Positions 9,214-17,625 are shown, counted from the first letter of the stretch. The stretch is 64,000 bases of DNA from Vulcanimicrobiota bacterium (GCA_003168375.1 PMSI01000001.1:1364001-1428000), one strand, 5' to 3'. Program-made: numbers and translations. The notes: generated by a model from the sequence alone, not told the origin.

Positions 9214-10587
9214 TCAGCGCGGCTGGACTGCAGGGATGCGGTAGCTCCCGTCGAGGCCGCTCGGGCGCGGCCAATACATCCGCAGCGTCACGACGAACGG
9301 ACCGGCCGGCGCCGGGAGCCAGTTCGTCGTGTCGCCGCTCGGCGCGTCGTGCTGGATCGTCACGTCGATCGAACCGTCGGCGTTTCGCCACACGGCCGAA
9401 TCGCGCAGCGTGTAGCGGTCGATCGGGTTCGGCACGAGGTAGTGGTCGGGCGAGTAGAGCGTCAGCGACCAGAACGCGTTCGCCGGCGGCAGGTTCGCCG
9501 CGTCGAAGTGCAGCGCATAGCGGCGGGCGCCGGTTAGTGGCGCACCGGACGCATCGACCGACGTCTCCGGGTACACCGCGTCTTCCGGAAGATTCGCAGC
9601 GAGGAGCGTCTGCGCGATGAAGGCGCGGTAGAGATAGTCGGTTCCAAAGCGCCCCGTGTTCGTCGTCCAGCGCCACCCGTTCGCATGCGGAACCGACGGC
9701 GCGTCGTAGCGGTCGAGCTGCGCTTTTCCGTCCAGCACGCCCTGGTCGAGCAGCGCGGCGTTTCCGGAACCCGCCGCGCTCGGATCGAACGGTTTCCCGG
9801 CGGCGACGCCGATCTGCGCCAGACGCGCGACGATCGGGCCGTCGGCGGCGCGCGGCGGGTTCTGCGCCAGCGCGGTGGCGAGCACGGTGAAGAATGCTGC
9901 CCCATTCATCCCCGCAACGAGCGAGGGAGGCGTCGGCCCCGTATCCACGTTCGGGTTGCCGAAGATCCCCGGCGCACCCTGATACGATCCGTCGCCGAAC
10001 CGGCTCAGCGGCACGACGGTGTATTGCCGTTGGATGCTCGTGATCGCGCTCGGATCGTCGTCGGCACGGGGGCGCGTTCGGGCGAGGACCCAGACATCGT
10101 TCGTCGACGAGCGCACCATCCGGACGCCGGTGGGCAGCACGCCGCGCCATGCCGGTCCGACGATCGCGTAGTCGGCCGGCGCGGCGTTCGGCAGCCGCGG
10201 TGTGGGATCTGCGATGACGTCGGTCCACGCGTCCATGACCTGGGCGACGAAGTACCTCCCGCCGGCATCGGGCACGTGCAGCACCTGCGGCTCAGCGGAG
10301 ACGTCCATCCACGTCGAGGAGTACCGCGTGTCGCCGTTGGGTGCGACGACGATCCGGAACGGCGGCGTCGGCGCAGTCTGCATGTGGACGAACTGCCCGT
10401 TGGCTCGTCCGAACGACGCGATCCGCTTGGTGATCGCCATCATCACCAGCGGGTACCCGTAGACGAACCCATCGCGCGCGATCGCCCGGACGTCGGGGGC
10501 GTCAGCGGCCGTCGCTCGGATAGGCGCAAGGAACGCGACGACCAGCGCCGCGACGATGAGGCTCGTCAGAACGCGTCTTTTCGCCAT
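9214..10587 (-). CDS. Exported DUF1254/DUF1214 protein
   Basis: Protein of 457 residues with a Sec signal peptide (MAKRRVLTSLIVAALVVAFL, likely cut after ATA27). The N-terminal domain (about 45-175) has the DUF1254 pattern GYPLVMM, NGDTRYSSTW and DAGGRYFVAQVMDAW. The C-terminal part (about 335-450) is DUF1214-like, with FWSLTLYSPDHYLVPNPIDRY. The pair is common in periplasmic proteins of unknown function. A GGAGGAG ribosome site is 8 nt before ATG10587. It lies 20 bp downstream of the ABC ATPase gene on the same strand. Confidence 0.85.
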   Translation of the reverse strand: MAKRRVLTSLIVAALVVAFLAPIRATAADAPDVRAIARDGFVYGYPLVMMAITKRIASFGRANGQFVHMQTAPTPPFRIVVAPNGDTRYSSTWMDVSAEPQVLHVPDAGGRYFVAQVMDAWTDVIADPTPRLPNAAPADYAIVGPAWRGVLPTGVRMVRSSTNDVWVLARTRPRADDDPSAITSIQRQYTVVPLSRFGDGSYQGAPGIFGNPNVDTGPTPPSLVAGMNGAAFFTVLATALAQNPPRAADGPIVARLAQIGVAAGKPFDPSAAGSGNAALLDQGVLDGKAQLDRYDAPSVPHANGWRWTTNTGRFGTDYLYRAFIAQTLLAANLPEDAVYPETSVDASGAPLTGARRYALHFDAANLPPANAFWSLTLYSPDHYLVPNPIDRYTLRDSAVWRNADGSIDVTIQHDAPSGDTTNWLPAPAGPFVVTLRMYWPRPSGLDGSYRIPAVQPR

Positions 10588-10607
10588 GAACGTTCTCCTC
10601 CGACTCG

Positions 10608-11693
10608 CTAGAAGTACGCTGCGCCGGTGGTTCCGTCGAACAGGTGCATCCGTTTGGGATTGATGCCGAGTGCGATCGCGTCGCCCGAGGCGACGGTCGC
10701 CTCCGCCGAAGCACGCGCGGTGACGCGTTCACCGTCGCAGGTGAAGTAGAGCACTTGCTCCGATCCGAGCGGTTCGACGACGTCGACGACGGCGGCGATC
10801 GAACCGGCATCGTCCGCGTGCAGTAAGATGTCCTCGGGCCGCACGCCCAGCGTCGCGTTCTGCACGTTTGCGGTGCCGAGCGTGGCGCGGCGCTCGTCGG
10901 GTATGCGGACCGAGAATGACGGGCCGCGCGCGTAGAGCGCACCGTTCTCAGCGACGAGACTGCACGAGAGGAAGCTCATCGTCGGCGAGCCGATGAACCC
11001 AGCGACGAACTGGTTGGCGGGCCGATCGTAGACCTCTTGCGGCGGAGCGACTTGCTGCACGATGCCGTCCTTCATCACCACGATCCGGTGTCCCATCGTC
11101 ATCGCCTCGACTTGATCGTGCGTGACGTAGATCATCGTGGTCGCGACGCGCTTGTGCAGCTTGACGATCTCGGAGCGGGTCTGCACGCGCAGCTTCGCAT
11201 CGAGGTTCGAGAGCGGTTCGTCCATCAGGAAGACCGCCGGATGGCGGACGATCGCACGCCCGAGTGCGGCGCGCTGCCGCTGTCCGCCCGACATCTCCTT
11301 GGGCTTGCGCTTCAGCAGCGGCCCGAGGCCGAGGATCTCCGCCGCTTCATTGACGCGCTGGTCGATCTCCGGCTTCGGGACCTTCCGCATCTTGAGCCCG
11401 AACGCCATGTTGTCGTAGACGTTCATGTGCGGATACAGGGCGTAGTTCTGAAACACCATCGCGATGTCGCGGTCCTTCGGTCCCAGATCGTTCACCCGCC
11501 GGTCGCCGATGAAGATATCGCCGCCGCTCATCGTCTCCAACCCGGCGATCATCCGCAGGGTCGTCGACTTGCCGCACCCCGACGGCCCGACGAGCACCAG
11601 AAACTCGCGGTCTTCGATATCCAGCGTGACGTCGTCGACGACGACGGTCTCACCGAACTTCTTGGTCACCGACTTCAGACGTACTGCTGCCAT
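10608..11693 (-). CDS. Sugar ABC transporter ATPase, MalK/UgpC/MsmK type
   Basis: Cytoplasmic ATPase of 361 residues that energises carbohydrate importers. Walker A GPSGCGKST is at 36-44, signature MSGGQRQR near 137, Walker B VFLMDEPLSNLDAKLR and the H-loop YVTHDQVEAM follow. The last about 120 residues form the TOBE/MalK regulatory domain (LGVRPEDILL). No permease is next to it; the permeases at 3263-4973 lack an ATPase, so it probably serves them and possibly other importers. It follows the RraA-like gene by 18 bp. Confidence 0.92.
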   Translation of the reverse strand: MAAVRLKSVTKKFGETVVVDDVTLDIEDREFLVLVGPSGCGKSTTLRMIAGLETMSGGDIFIGDRRVNDLGPKDRDIAMVFQNYALYPHMNVYDNMAFGLKMRKVPKPEIDQRVNEAAEILGLGPLLKRKPKEMSGGQRQRAALGRAIVRHPAVFLMDEPLSNLDAKLRVQTRSEIVKLHKRVATTMIYVTHDQVEAMTMGHRIVVMKDGIVQQVAPPQEVYDRPANQFVAGFIGSPTMSFLSCSLVAENGALYARGPSFSVRIPDERRATLGTANVQNATLGVRPEDILLHADDAGSIAAVVDVVEPLGSEQVLYFTCDGERVTARASAEATVASGDAIALGINPKRMHLFDGTTGAAYF

Positions 11694-11711
11694 TTGCTAC
11701 GGTCCCTTCGC

Positions 11712-12386
11712 TCAGGGCTGCAGACGCTTTAGCGCGTCCAACTCGAAGCCTGGGGACTGGCAAAGCGAGATGATTGTGCGCTCCTTCGCGATGATCTTCT
11801 CGGCGGCGTCCGGAATCTCGCGCGCGATCGCTTCCGGAATGACCTGCACGCCGTGCATGTCGGCATGAATCAGATCACCGGGCCGGATCTCGAGACCGCC
11901 GATCGTCACGGGCGTCCCGAAATCGACCATGTGGACGTAGGCGTGCGAGACCATCACCGAACCCGCATAGTAGTGGAATCCGAGTGGTTCGACCTCACGC
12001 AGGTCGCGGACACCGCCGTTGGTCACGCATCCGGCGCAGCCCAGCGCCCGGTGGATGTTCGACTGGACCTCGCCCCAGAACGCGCCGACCGGCGGATCGT
12101 CGAGGTCCTGGATCACGGCGACCCGCGGGGCGGGCGCGGCGGCGATCGCGTCCCACCACCCATGCCGCGAGTAGTTCCCGTCGCCCGACTGGTTCGCACG
12201 AGCGCGCGCCGTGACGGCATAGCCGACCATGACGCCCAGCTGCGGAAAGATGCTCTTGATCGCGGGCGAGGCGAACCCCGCCGTGCGCGGCCGGATGTCG
12301 AACGTCTCGATCGCGTTCGCCACGGTGCACGTATCGTAACGCCGCAGGCGCTCCAGCTCCTCGGCCGTCAATCGCGTGGTCTGCAT
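11712..12386 (-). CDS. RraA-like / HMG aldolase family protein
   Basis: Protein of 224 residues of the RraA fold, which includes 4-hydroxy-4-methyl-2-oxoglutarate aldolases, oxaloacetate decarboxylases and RNase E regulators. The segment GCVTNGGVRDLREVEPLGF contains the adjacent Arg-Asp of the metal/pyruvate site in aldolase members. In a cluster of sugar-acid dehydratases an aldolase or decarboxylase role is more plausible than RNase regulation, but this is inference. ATG12386 has GAAAGG about 7 nt upstream. The stop codon lies in CCCTGAGCGAAGGG, which looks like a shortened copy of the dispersed repeat. Confidence 0.8.
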   Translation of the reverse strand: MQTTRLTAEELERLRRYDTCTVANAIETFDIRPRTAGFASPAIKSIFPQLGVMVGYAVTARARANQSGDGNYSRHGWWDAIAAAPAPRVAVIQDLDDPPVGAFWGEVQSNIHRALGCAGCVTNGGVRDLREVEPLGFHYYAGSVMVSHAYVHMVDFGTPVTIGGLEIRPGDLIHADMHGVQVIPEAIAREIPDAAEKIIAKERTIISLCQSPGFELDALKRLQP

Positions 12387-12470
12387 GGCGGGGCCTTTCT
12401 CGCGGGGTGGCCGATCCACTTCCTGGCCGAGCTCGCTGGAGCATCAGCCGCGAGCGGCGAATGACCGGCC

Positions 12471-13472
12471 ATGCTCGGGTGGACGCCGTTCGTCATTGCC
12501 GCGTCGGTCGCGCTGGCCGCCGACGCGCCCGCCGCGACGCCGACGCCGGCCCCGACGGCATGCCGGCGACCCAGCGTGCCGGCGATTACGTTGCGCGCCG
12601 CTGAGCCGGTTCTGCCATGGACGGTCACGCGGCTCGGTCTGAGCGGGACCGTCATCGTCCGGATCACGCTCGACGCGCAGAGCCACATCACCGACGCTCA
12701 GGTGCAGAGCTCGACCGTTGAACAACTCCGTGCTCCGGCGTTCGAGGCGGCGCGCCGGTCGGTGTTTCAGACGGAAGTCCGCGATTGCGTTCCGAGACCG
12801 GGAACCTATCTGTTCTCCGTGGACATCGTGAACGATCTGCCGCCCGCGTACGTCGATGAAAAGTCGAATCCGCCCGTCGCAGTCGTCAACGGGCGAGGAT
12901 CGGTTGACGCACCGGTTGGTCCGACGTCGCTCTCCCTCGAGTTCGCGGCTGAGGATACCGACGCCGCGCCGGCGCTCGCAGCCGTCGATGCCGCGTACAC
13001 GAGGTTTCAAGCGAAGATGACGGAGCGCGGATTCTCGTGGTACGGCGTCACCCAGTATCGTCGATCGCGAGGCGGGTGGCGTACGACCGCATCGCCCGCC
13101 AAGGTGGGCTACTTTGCGGAGCTCCGCGTGCAGGGTCGAATCCCCAGCGACCAGGTGACCCAAGTCCTGGGGCTCGCAGTCGATGCCGGCGCTTGGAGCG
13201 GTCGGGTCATGTACGGCATGCAGCCCGAGGCCTCGTCGGTCGCCGCTGCCGCAGCGCGCGCCGTGGCGGACGGCGGCGAAGTCGCCGCGCAGCTCGGTGG
13301 CCGGCGCGGATTGCACGTCGGGCGCGTCATCACGTCGGAGACCCTGAGCACGTCGCATGGACCCGTCCGGGACATCACCTATGCGAGTCTGCGCAGCCAT
13401 GACTTTGGGCCCGAAGTGCGTACGTTCGAGCTGAGCGTCGTCGTTCGAACGACCTTCGCACTCGAGCCCTGA
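12471..13472 (+). CDS. Exported TonB C-terminal domain - SIMPL (DUF541) fusion
   Basis: Protein of 333 residues. A hydrophobic N-terminus (about 1-22) looks like a signal peptide and is followed by a short Pro/Thr linker. Residues about 45-133 look like a TonB C-terminal domain (LGLSGTVIVRITLDAQSHITDAQV, then FEAARRSVFQ). From about 142 to the end a SIMPL/DUF541-type domain starts with VVNGRGSVDAPVGPTSLSLEF and ends with ELSVVVRTTFAL. TonB domains usually contact outer-membrane receptors; SIMPL domains are periplasmic and of unclear function. It is convergent with the dehydratase gene, 5 bp away. Confidence 0.7.
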   Translation: MLGWTPFVIAASVALAADAPAATPTPAPTACRRPSVPAITLRAAEPVLPWTVTRLGLSGTVIVRITLDAQSHITDAQVQSSTVEQLRAPAFEAARRSVFQTEVRDCVPRPGTYLFSVDIVNDLPPAYVDEKSNPPVAVVNGRGSVDAPVGPTSLSLEFAAEDTDAAPALAAVDAAYTRFQAKMTERGFSWYGVTQYRRSRGGWRTTASPAKVGYFAELRVQGRIPSDQVTQVLGLAVDAGAWSGRVMYGMQPEASSVAAAAARAVADGGEVAAQLGGRRGLHVGRVITSETLSTSHGPVRDITYASLRSHDFGPEVRTFELSVVVRTTFALEP

Positions 13473-13477
13473 TCCCG

Positions 13478-15199
13478 CTAGTGCATCTCGCGGGCGACGC
13501 GCGACCCGCTGCTGCCGACCAGGAAATCGAAGTCCGCACCACGCTCGGCGCCGAGAACGTGCTCGGTGTAGAGCTTTGCGTAGCCGCGTTCGAAGGCAGG
13601 CGGCGCGGGGCGCCACTCTGCCTGGCGGCGGTCGAGCTCCGCTTCGTTCACGATCAGGTCGAGTCGCCGGTTCGGCACGTCCAGCTCGATGAGATCGCCG
13701 TTTTGCACCAGCGCCAGCGGGCCGCCGACGGCGGCTTCGGGCGAGGTGTGCAGCACGACCGTCCCGTACGCCGTCCCGCTCATTCGGGCATCGGAGATGC
13801 GGACCATGTCGGTCACGCCCCGCGCGAGGATCTTCGGCGGCAGCGGCAAGTTGCCGACCTCCGGCATCCCCGGATAGCCGCGCGGTCCGGCGCCCTTGAG
13901 CACCAGCACGCACGTTTCGTCGACGTCGAGGCCCGGATCGTCGATGCGCGCCTTGTAGTCCTCGATGTCCTCGAATACGACCGCGCGCCCGCGGTGCGTC
14001 AGTAGCGCTGCGGTCGCAGCGGACGGTTTGATCACGGCACCGTTCGGCGCAAGGTTGCCGTGCAGGATCGCGATCCCGGCGTTCGCCTTCACCGGCTCCG
14101 CCATCGCGTGGATGACCTCGCGGTTCCAGCACGGCGCCGCCGCGGTCTCTTCGCCGATCGTCTTTCCGCTCACCGTGAGCGCGTCGCGGTGGATCAGGTC
14201 GCCGAGCTCGCGCACGACCGCGGGGACGCCGCCCGCGTAATAGAAATCCTCCATCAGGAATCTGCCCGACGGTTGCAGGTCGACGAGCAGCGGCAGATCG
14301 TGCGCGAGCCGGTCGAAGTCGTCGAGCTCGAGCGGCACGCCGATCCGGCCCGCGATCGCGAGCAGGTGCACGACCGCGTTCGTCGAGCCGCCGATCGCCG
14401 CATTCACGCGGATCGCGTTCTCGAACGCCTCGCGCGTAAGGATGCGCGACATGCGCAAGTCCTCGCGTACCATCTCGACGATGCGCCGCCCGGCGAGCTG
14501 CGCGAGCGCGTAGCGGCGCGAGTCGACCGCCGGGATCGCGGCGTTCCCGGTCGGCGCGATGCCGAGCGCTTCCGCCATGCTGGCCATCGTCGAGGCGGTC
14601 CCCATCGTCATGCAATGGCCGTTGCTGCGCGACTGACCGGCCTCGGCCTCGAAGAAATCCTCCCACGTCTTCTTGCCGCCGCGCACCTCTTCCGAGAACT
14701 GCCACACCATCGTCCCGGAGCCGATCTCGCCGCCGCGGTACTTGCCGTTGAGCATCGGTCCGCCGGTGACCATGAGTGCGGGCAGGTCGACGCTCGCCGC
14801 ACCCATCAGCTGCGCCGGCGTCGTCTTGTCGCATCCGCTCAGCAGCACGACGCCGTCGATCGGGTTCGCGCGGATCGACTCCTCGACGTCCATGCTCATC
14901 AGGTTGCGGAACAGCATCGTCGTCGGCCGCATGTAGGTCTCGCCGAGCGAGATCGTCGGGAACTCGAGCGGCCACCCGCCGGCCTCCCACACGCCGCGCT
15001 TCACCGACTCCGCGACCCGCCGCAAGTGGACGTTGCACGAGGTCAGTTCCGACCATGAGTTGCAGATCCCGATCACCGGCCGCCCGTCGAACACGTCCGG
15101 CGCGAATCCCTCCGCGCGCATCCAGCTCCGGTGGATGAAGCCGTCGCGATCCTGCTTGCCCCACCACTCCGCGCTGCGCAGGGTGCTCTTCCCGTTCAT
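13478..15199 (-). CDS. IlvD/Edd family dehydratase, L-arabinonate/aldonate dehydratase type
   Basis: Fe-S dehydratase of 573 residues, close in length to characterised L-arabinonate dehydratases (about 579). The N-terminus LRSAEWWGKQDRDGFIHRSW is typical of the aldonate branch. Cys55 (TSCNVH), Cys123 (SGCDKT) and Cys196 (GHCMTMG) show the 68/73 spacing of the [2Fe-2S] ligands, and DARMSGTAYG carries the catalytic Ser. Predicted reaction: aldonate to 2-keto-3-deoxyaldonate plus water. GGAG lies 7 nt before ATG15199. The start is only 14 bp from the divergent SDR start, so at least one promoter must lie inside a neighbouring gene. Confidence 0.9.
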   Translation of the reverse strand: MNGKSTLRSAEWWGKQDRDGFIHRSWMRAEGFAPDVFDGRPVIGICNSWSELTSCNVHLRRVAESVKRGVWEAGGWPLEFPTISLGETYMRPTTMLFRNLMSMDVEESIRANPIDGVVLLSGCDKTTPAQLMGAASVDLPALMVTGGPMLNGKYRGGEIGSGTMVWQFSEEVRGGKKTWEDFFEAEAGQSRSNGHCMTMGTASTMASMAEALGIAPTGNAAIPAVDSRRYALAQLAGRRIVEMVREDLRMSRILTREAFENAIRVNAAIGGSTNAVVHLLAIAGRIGVPLELDDFDRLAHDLPLLVDLQPSGRFLMEDFYYAGGVPAVVRELGDLIHRDALTVSGKTIGEETAAAPCWNREVIHAMAEPVKANAGIAILHGNLAPNGAVIKPSAATAALLTHRGRAVVFEDIEDYKARIDDPGLDVDETCVLVLKGAGPRGYPGMPEVGNLPLPPKILARGVTDMVRISDARMSGTAYGTVVLHTSPEAAVGGPLALVQNGDLIELDVPNRRLDLIVNEAELDRRQAEWRPAPPAFERGYAKLYTEHVLGAERGADFDFLVGSSGSRVAREMH

Positions 15200-15201
15200 C
15201 G

Positions 15202-15213
15202 TACGCTCCGTCT
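15202..15213 (+). promoter_or_regulatory. Possible -10 element for a leaderless SDR transcript
   Basis: TACGCT (15202-15207, pattern TAnnnT) is followed by exactly six bases and then ATG15214. No ribosome site precedes the SDR start. This is the geometry of leaderless mRNAs whose transcript begins at the start codon. No good -35 is visible, so this is tentative. Confidence 0.3.
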
Positions 15214-15993
15214 ATGAATCAGTTGGATGTTCGAGGTCGCGTCGCGGTCGTGACCGGCGGCGCGTCGGGAATCGGCCTCGCGATCGCCCGCCGTCTCCTT
15301 GCCTCCGGAGCACGCCTAAGCCTGTGGGACGCGAGCGCAGGCGCGCTCGCGAACGTCACCCTGACCGACAATGTCACCCTGAGCCTGTCGAAGGGTGCGG
15401 GCACCCTGGAAACGCACACCGCGGTCGTCGACGTACGCGACTATGCGGCCGTCGAACGCGCCCGCGACGCGACGCTCGCCGCGCTCGGCCGCATCGACAT
15501 CCTGGTCACCAGCGCCGGGATCACCGGCCCCAACGTCGCGACGTGGGAATACCCGCTCGACGCCTGGCGCGACGTCCTCGACGTCAACCTGACCGGCACG
15601 TTCCACTGCGTGCGCGCCGTCGCCGAACCGATGCGCGCCGCAAACTACGGCCGCATCGTCACGATCGCGTCGGTCGCCGGCAAGGAAGGCAACCCCAACG
15701 CCCCCGCCTACAGCGCCTCGAAAGCCGGCGTCATCGCGCTGACGAAGTCGCTCGGCAAGGAGCTGGCGACGACCGGGATCCGCGTCAACGCCGTGACGCC
15801 GGCCGCGGTCGAGTCACCGATGTTCGCTCAGATGACGCAGGCGCACATCGACTACATGCTCTCGAAGATCCCGATGAACCGCTTCGGCACCGTCGACGAG
15901 ATCGCGGCGCTCGTCACCTGGCTCTGCACCGAAGAATGCTCGTTCTCAACCGGCGCCGTCTTCGACCTCAGCGGCGGCCGCTCGACCTACTGA
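15214..15993 (+). CDS. Short-chain dehydrogenase/reductase carrying an in-frame repeat insertion
   Basis: Classical SDR of 259 residues: NAD(P) motif TGGASGIG at residues 14-21, NAG-type motif SAGITG, catalytic Ser in TIASVAG and YSASK for Tyr/Lys. Likely oxidises a sugar or sugar acid hydroxyl, given the dehydratase 14 bp away on the other strand. Residues about 47-62 (NVTLTDNVTLSLSKGAG) are encoded by a copy of the dispersed repeat. They lie between beta-2 (LSLWDAS) and the DVRD segment after beta-3, where the family normally has a short alpha helix. The frame is kept, so the protein may still fold. Confidence 0.88.
   Translation: MNQLDVRGRVAVVTGGASGIGLAIARRLLASGARLSLWDASAGALANVTLTDNVTLSLSKGAGTLETHTAVVDVRDYAAVERARDATLAALGRIDILVTSAGITGPNVATWEYPLDAWRDVLDVNLTGTFHCVRAVAEPMRAANYGRIVTIASVAGKEGNPNAPAYSASKAGVIALTKSLGKELATTGIRVNAVTPAAVESPMFAQMTQAHIDYMLSKIPMNRFGTVDEIAALVTWLCTEECSFSTGAVFDLSGGRSTY
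15355..15400 (+). repeat. Dispersed repeat, copy 2: half copy plus full copy, inside the SDR gene
   Basis: A half copy GTCACCCTGACC (15355-15366) is followed by a full 24-bp copy at 15372-15395 and then TGCGG. The same half-plus-full arrangement occurs at 46666-46712. It is in frame within the SDR coding sequence. Confidence 0.85.
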
Positions 15994-16041
15994 GCGCCGT
16001 CATCCTTAAACTTCCGTCGTTGATGTCCTGAGACCTACCGT

Positions 16042-16065
16042 TGTCATCCTGAGCTTGTCGAAGGG
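16042..16065 (+). repeat. Dispersed 24-bp repeat, copy 3 (intergenic)
   Basis: Variant TGTCAT followed by CCTGAGCTTGTCGAAGGG, between the SDR stop and the end of the convergent AbiEii-like gene. It is the exact reverse complement of copy 4 at 20833-20856. Confidence 0.85.
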
Positions 16066-16083
16066 CGGTAGATCGCGATCGTC

Positions 16084-16941
16084 TCAGGCGCTGTCGTCGC
16101 CTTCGATGGGCTGCTCCAGAATTGCCAGATTTGGTGACATGGTAAACCCTACCAAACGGGAGACGAGTGCTCGGACACTGTGTAGGATGGCGTCAATGTT
16201 CAGGGCAAGGTCGAGGCGGTCGATCATTTCTTGAAGTTGGGGAACCCACCCATCGCGCAGGTCGATGTTGGGTGGCCAAGCGTGGGTCGCGCGCTCTTCG
16301 AACGTTCTTATGCACTGATCGAGAAGGTCCGCATTCGACGGCCGCAGGCGGGTGTCGAGAAGATAGATATCGATGAGGTCGCGCGGCCGATTTTCGCTTG
16401 GGTCTGAGGCGGCGTGAAGCTTCTGCGCAATTTGCTCGGCCGCCGTCATGCACGGAATGTCGGCGGCCTGCAACAGCCCGAAGGTCGAGAGGTCGAGTGG
16501 AGGGATCGCGTCCTGGTCGGTGACTGAACCAAAGACAAGCTCGACCTCGAACGTTGCCCACTCCTTATTCTGGTAGAGCGAGTTCAGCTCGAACTTGAAG
16601 GAATGGTCGCGACGATCAGGTGTGCCTTTGATCCGAAACGCGAATCCACTCCACTCGATGCGCAGCGCTTCGACTGCGGCATCCATAAGCGCTTCACGTT
16701 CGAGCGGCAAGACGATGTCGATGTCGCGGCTAGCGCGCGCTTCGCCGCGGAAGCGAAGTTCTAGCGCGAATCCTCCCTTCACGACGAATGCCGGTAGGAT
16801 CCCACGTTCGCGTGCAATATTGAAAACTTGCGCAAGAGCGATGACGGCGATCCATCTGCGCACGCGTCGCGAGGTGAGCCCGTCGGCAGCGGCAGCTCCC
16901 TCGACTGCCCGTGAGAGTTCCTTCGAGGTCGGCAGATTCAT
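16084..16941 (-). CDS. AbiEii-type nucleotidyltransferase toxin
   Basis: Protein of 285 residues resembling AbiEii, the toxin of type IV toxin-antitoxin/abortive-infection systems. The nucleotidyltransferase core shows VVKGGFALELRF near residues 53-64 followed by SRDIDIVLP (metal-binding Asp pair, near 71-79), and a later AAEQIAQKLHA and RPRDLIDIYLL typical of the family. Its ATG overlaps the stop of the upstream antitoxin gene in ATGA (16938-16941), so the two are translationally coupled. Base composition is somewhat less GC-rich than its neighbours, consistent with a mobile defence module. Confidence 0.85.
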   Translation of the reverse strand: MNLPTSKELSRAVEGAAAADGLTSRRVRRWIAVIALAQVFNIARERGILPAFVVKGGFALELRFRGEARASRDIDIVLPLEREALMDAAVEALRIEWSGFAFRIKGTPDRRDHSFKFELNSLYQNKEWATFEVELVFGSVTDQDAIPPLDLSTFGLLQAADIPCMTAAEQIAQKLHAASDPSENRPRDLIDIYLLDTRLRPSNADLLDQCIRTFEERATHAWPPNIDLRDGWVPQLQEMIDRLDLALNIDAILHSVRALVSRLVGFTMSPNLAILEQPIEGDDSA

Positions 16942-17549
16942 GGCCGGCTGCGCAGCATTGCGAGGAGCTGATCGTCGAGCCCGCGGAGGGCCGCGATACT
17001 TCTGAGTTCTTTGCTCGTCAGCAATGCTGCGGTCCGCGCGTGCTTGAGTGCTTCATCGACGAATTGCAGGTCGCGACCGTTCACGATGAGATCGATCAGC
17101 GTTCGGTATAGCGTCGTGGCCGGTAAGCCGGATATGACTGTTAGGTCCGATGGTTCGTAGTCGCGGCGATTGACGCGAACGCCGGCCGGTGGTTCCCGTC
17201 GCAGCCGAAGTGAGCGCGGAATGGCGATGTCGATCGTACTTGGATTAATCGTTGAGACGTCGTACAGGGCCAAGGCGGTGCCGTCGGAGAGAACGGCTGG
17301 TCTGTCGGAGCGCTGGAACGTCGGCCAAAGAACGGCTCGCCAAAGCTCCGCTCGGTCGCTTTCGGGGAAGGGTGCGAGCCTGTAGAGTCCCGGCCGATCA
17401 CGTTCCAGGAGCCTTTGTTCTACCAACCGCTGGAGTTGATGACGATCGACTCCCGCGGCCGCCGCTTGGCTGGCGGCGAAGAGGCCGTCCTGAGCGCGGG
17501 CAAGGTCGGTGAGAGCCCCGACCGTGCTCCGGTCGCTCCGTCTCGGCAT
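16938..17549 (-). CDS. AbiEi-type antitoxin / transcriptional repressor
   Basis: Protein of 203 residues. The N-terminal about 60 residues form a winged-helix-like segment (GLFAASQAAAAGVDRHQLQRL, then GLYRLAPFP), as in AbiEi antitoxins, followed by the C-terminal antitoxin domain (SDGTALALYDVSTINP...DIAIPRS; ATTLYRTLIDLI). Family members neutralise AbiEii and repress their own promoter. ATG17549 is taken, with GCAGGG about 9 nt upstream; a GTG one codon earlier is possible. An inverted repeat overlapping the predicted -35 fits autoregulation. Confidence 0.82.
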   Translation of the reverse strand: MPRRSDRSTVGALTDLARAQDGLFAASQAAAAGVDRHQLQRLVEQRLLERDRPGLYRLAPFPESDRAELWRAVLWPTFQRSDRPAVLSDGTALALYDVSTINPSTIDIAIPRSLRLRREPPAGVRVNRRDYEPSDLTVISGLPATTLYRTLIDLIVNGRDLQFVDEALKHARTAALLTSKELRSIAALRGLDDQLLAMLRSRP

Positions 17550-17575
17550 CACGTATTGCCCTGCGACATGTCAAT

Positions 17576-17617
17576 ATGGTATCACATAGCGACCAGATTG
17601 GCAATGGAACAGCCAAT
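17576..17617 (-). promoter_or_regulatory. Predicted promoter and operator of the AbiE module
   Basis: On the minus strand TTGCCA (17599-17604) and TACCAT (17576-17581) are separated by 17 bp, a sigma-70-like arrangement. An inverted repeat ATTGGC-N9-GCCAAT (17597-17617) overlaps the -35 box, where a repressor such as AbiEi would block polymerase. The local sequence is AT-richer than its surroundings. Confidence 0.55.
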
Positions 17618-17625
17618 ACGGTACC

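Noticed and set aside
11702-11717. CCCTTCGCTCAGGG over the RraA-like stop
   Set aside because: It looks like the repeat with an internal 5-bp deletion, but at 14 bp it could be chance, so it is not listed as a feature.
12444-15167. Long 907-residue minus-strand frame
   Set aside because: It is in a different frame from the IlvD gene, Arg/Gly/Ala-rich and without domain motifs. It is a high-GC shadow of the dehydratase and the TonB-SIMPL gene.
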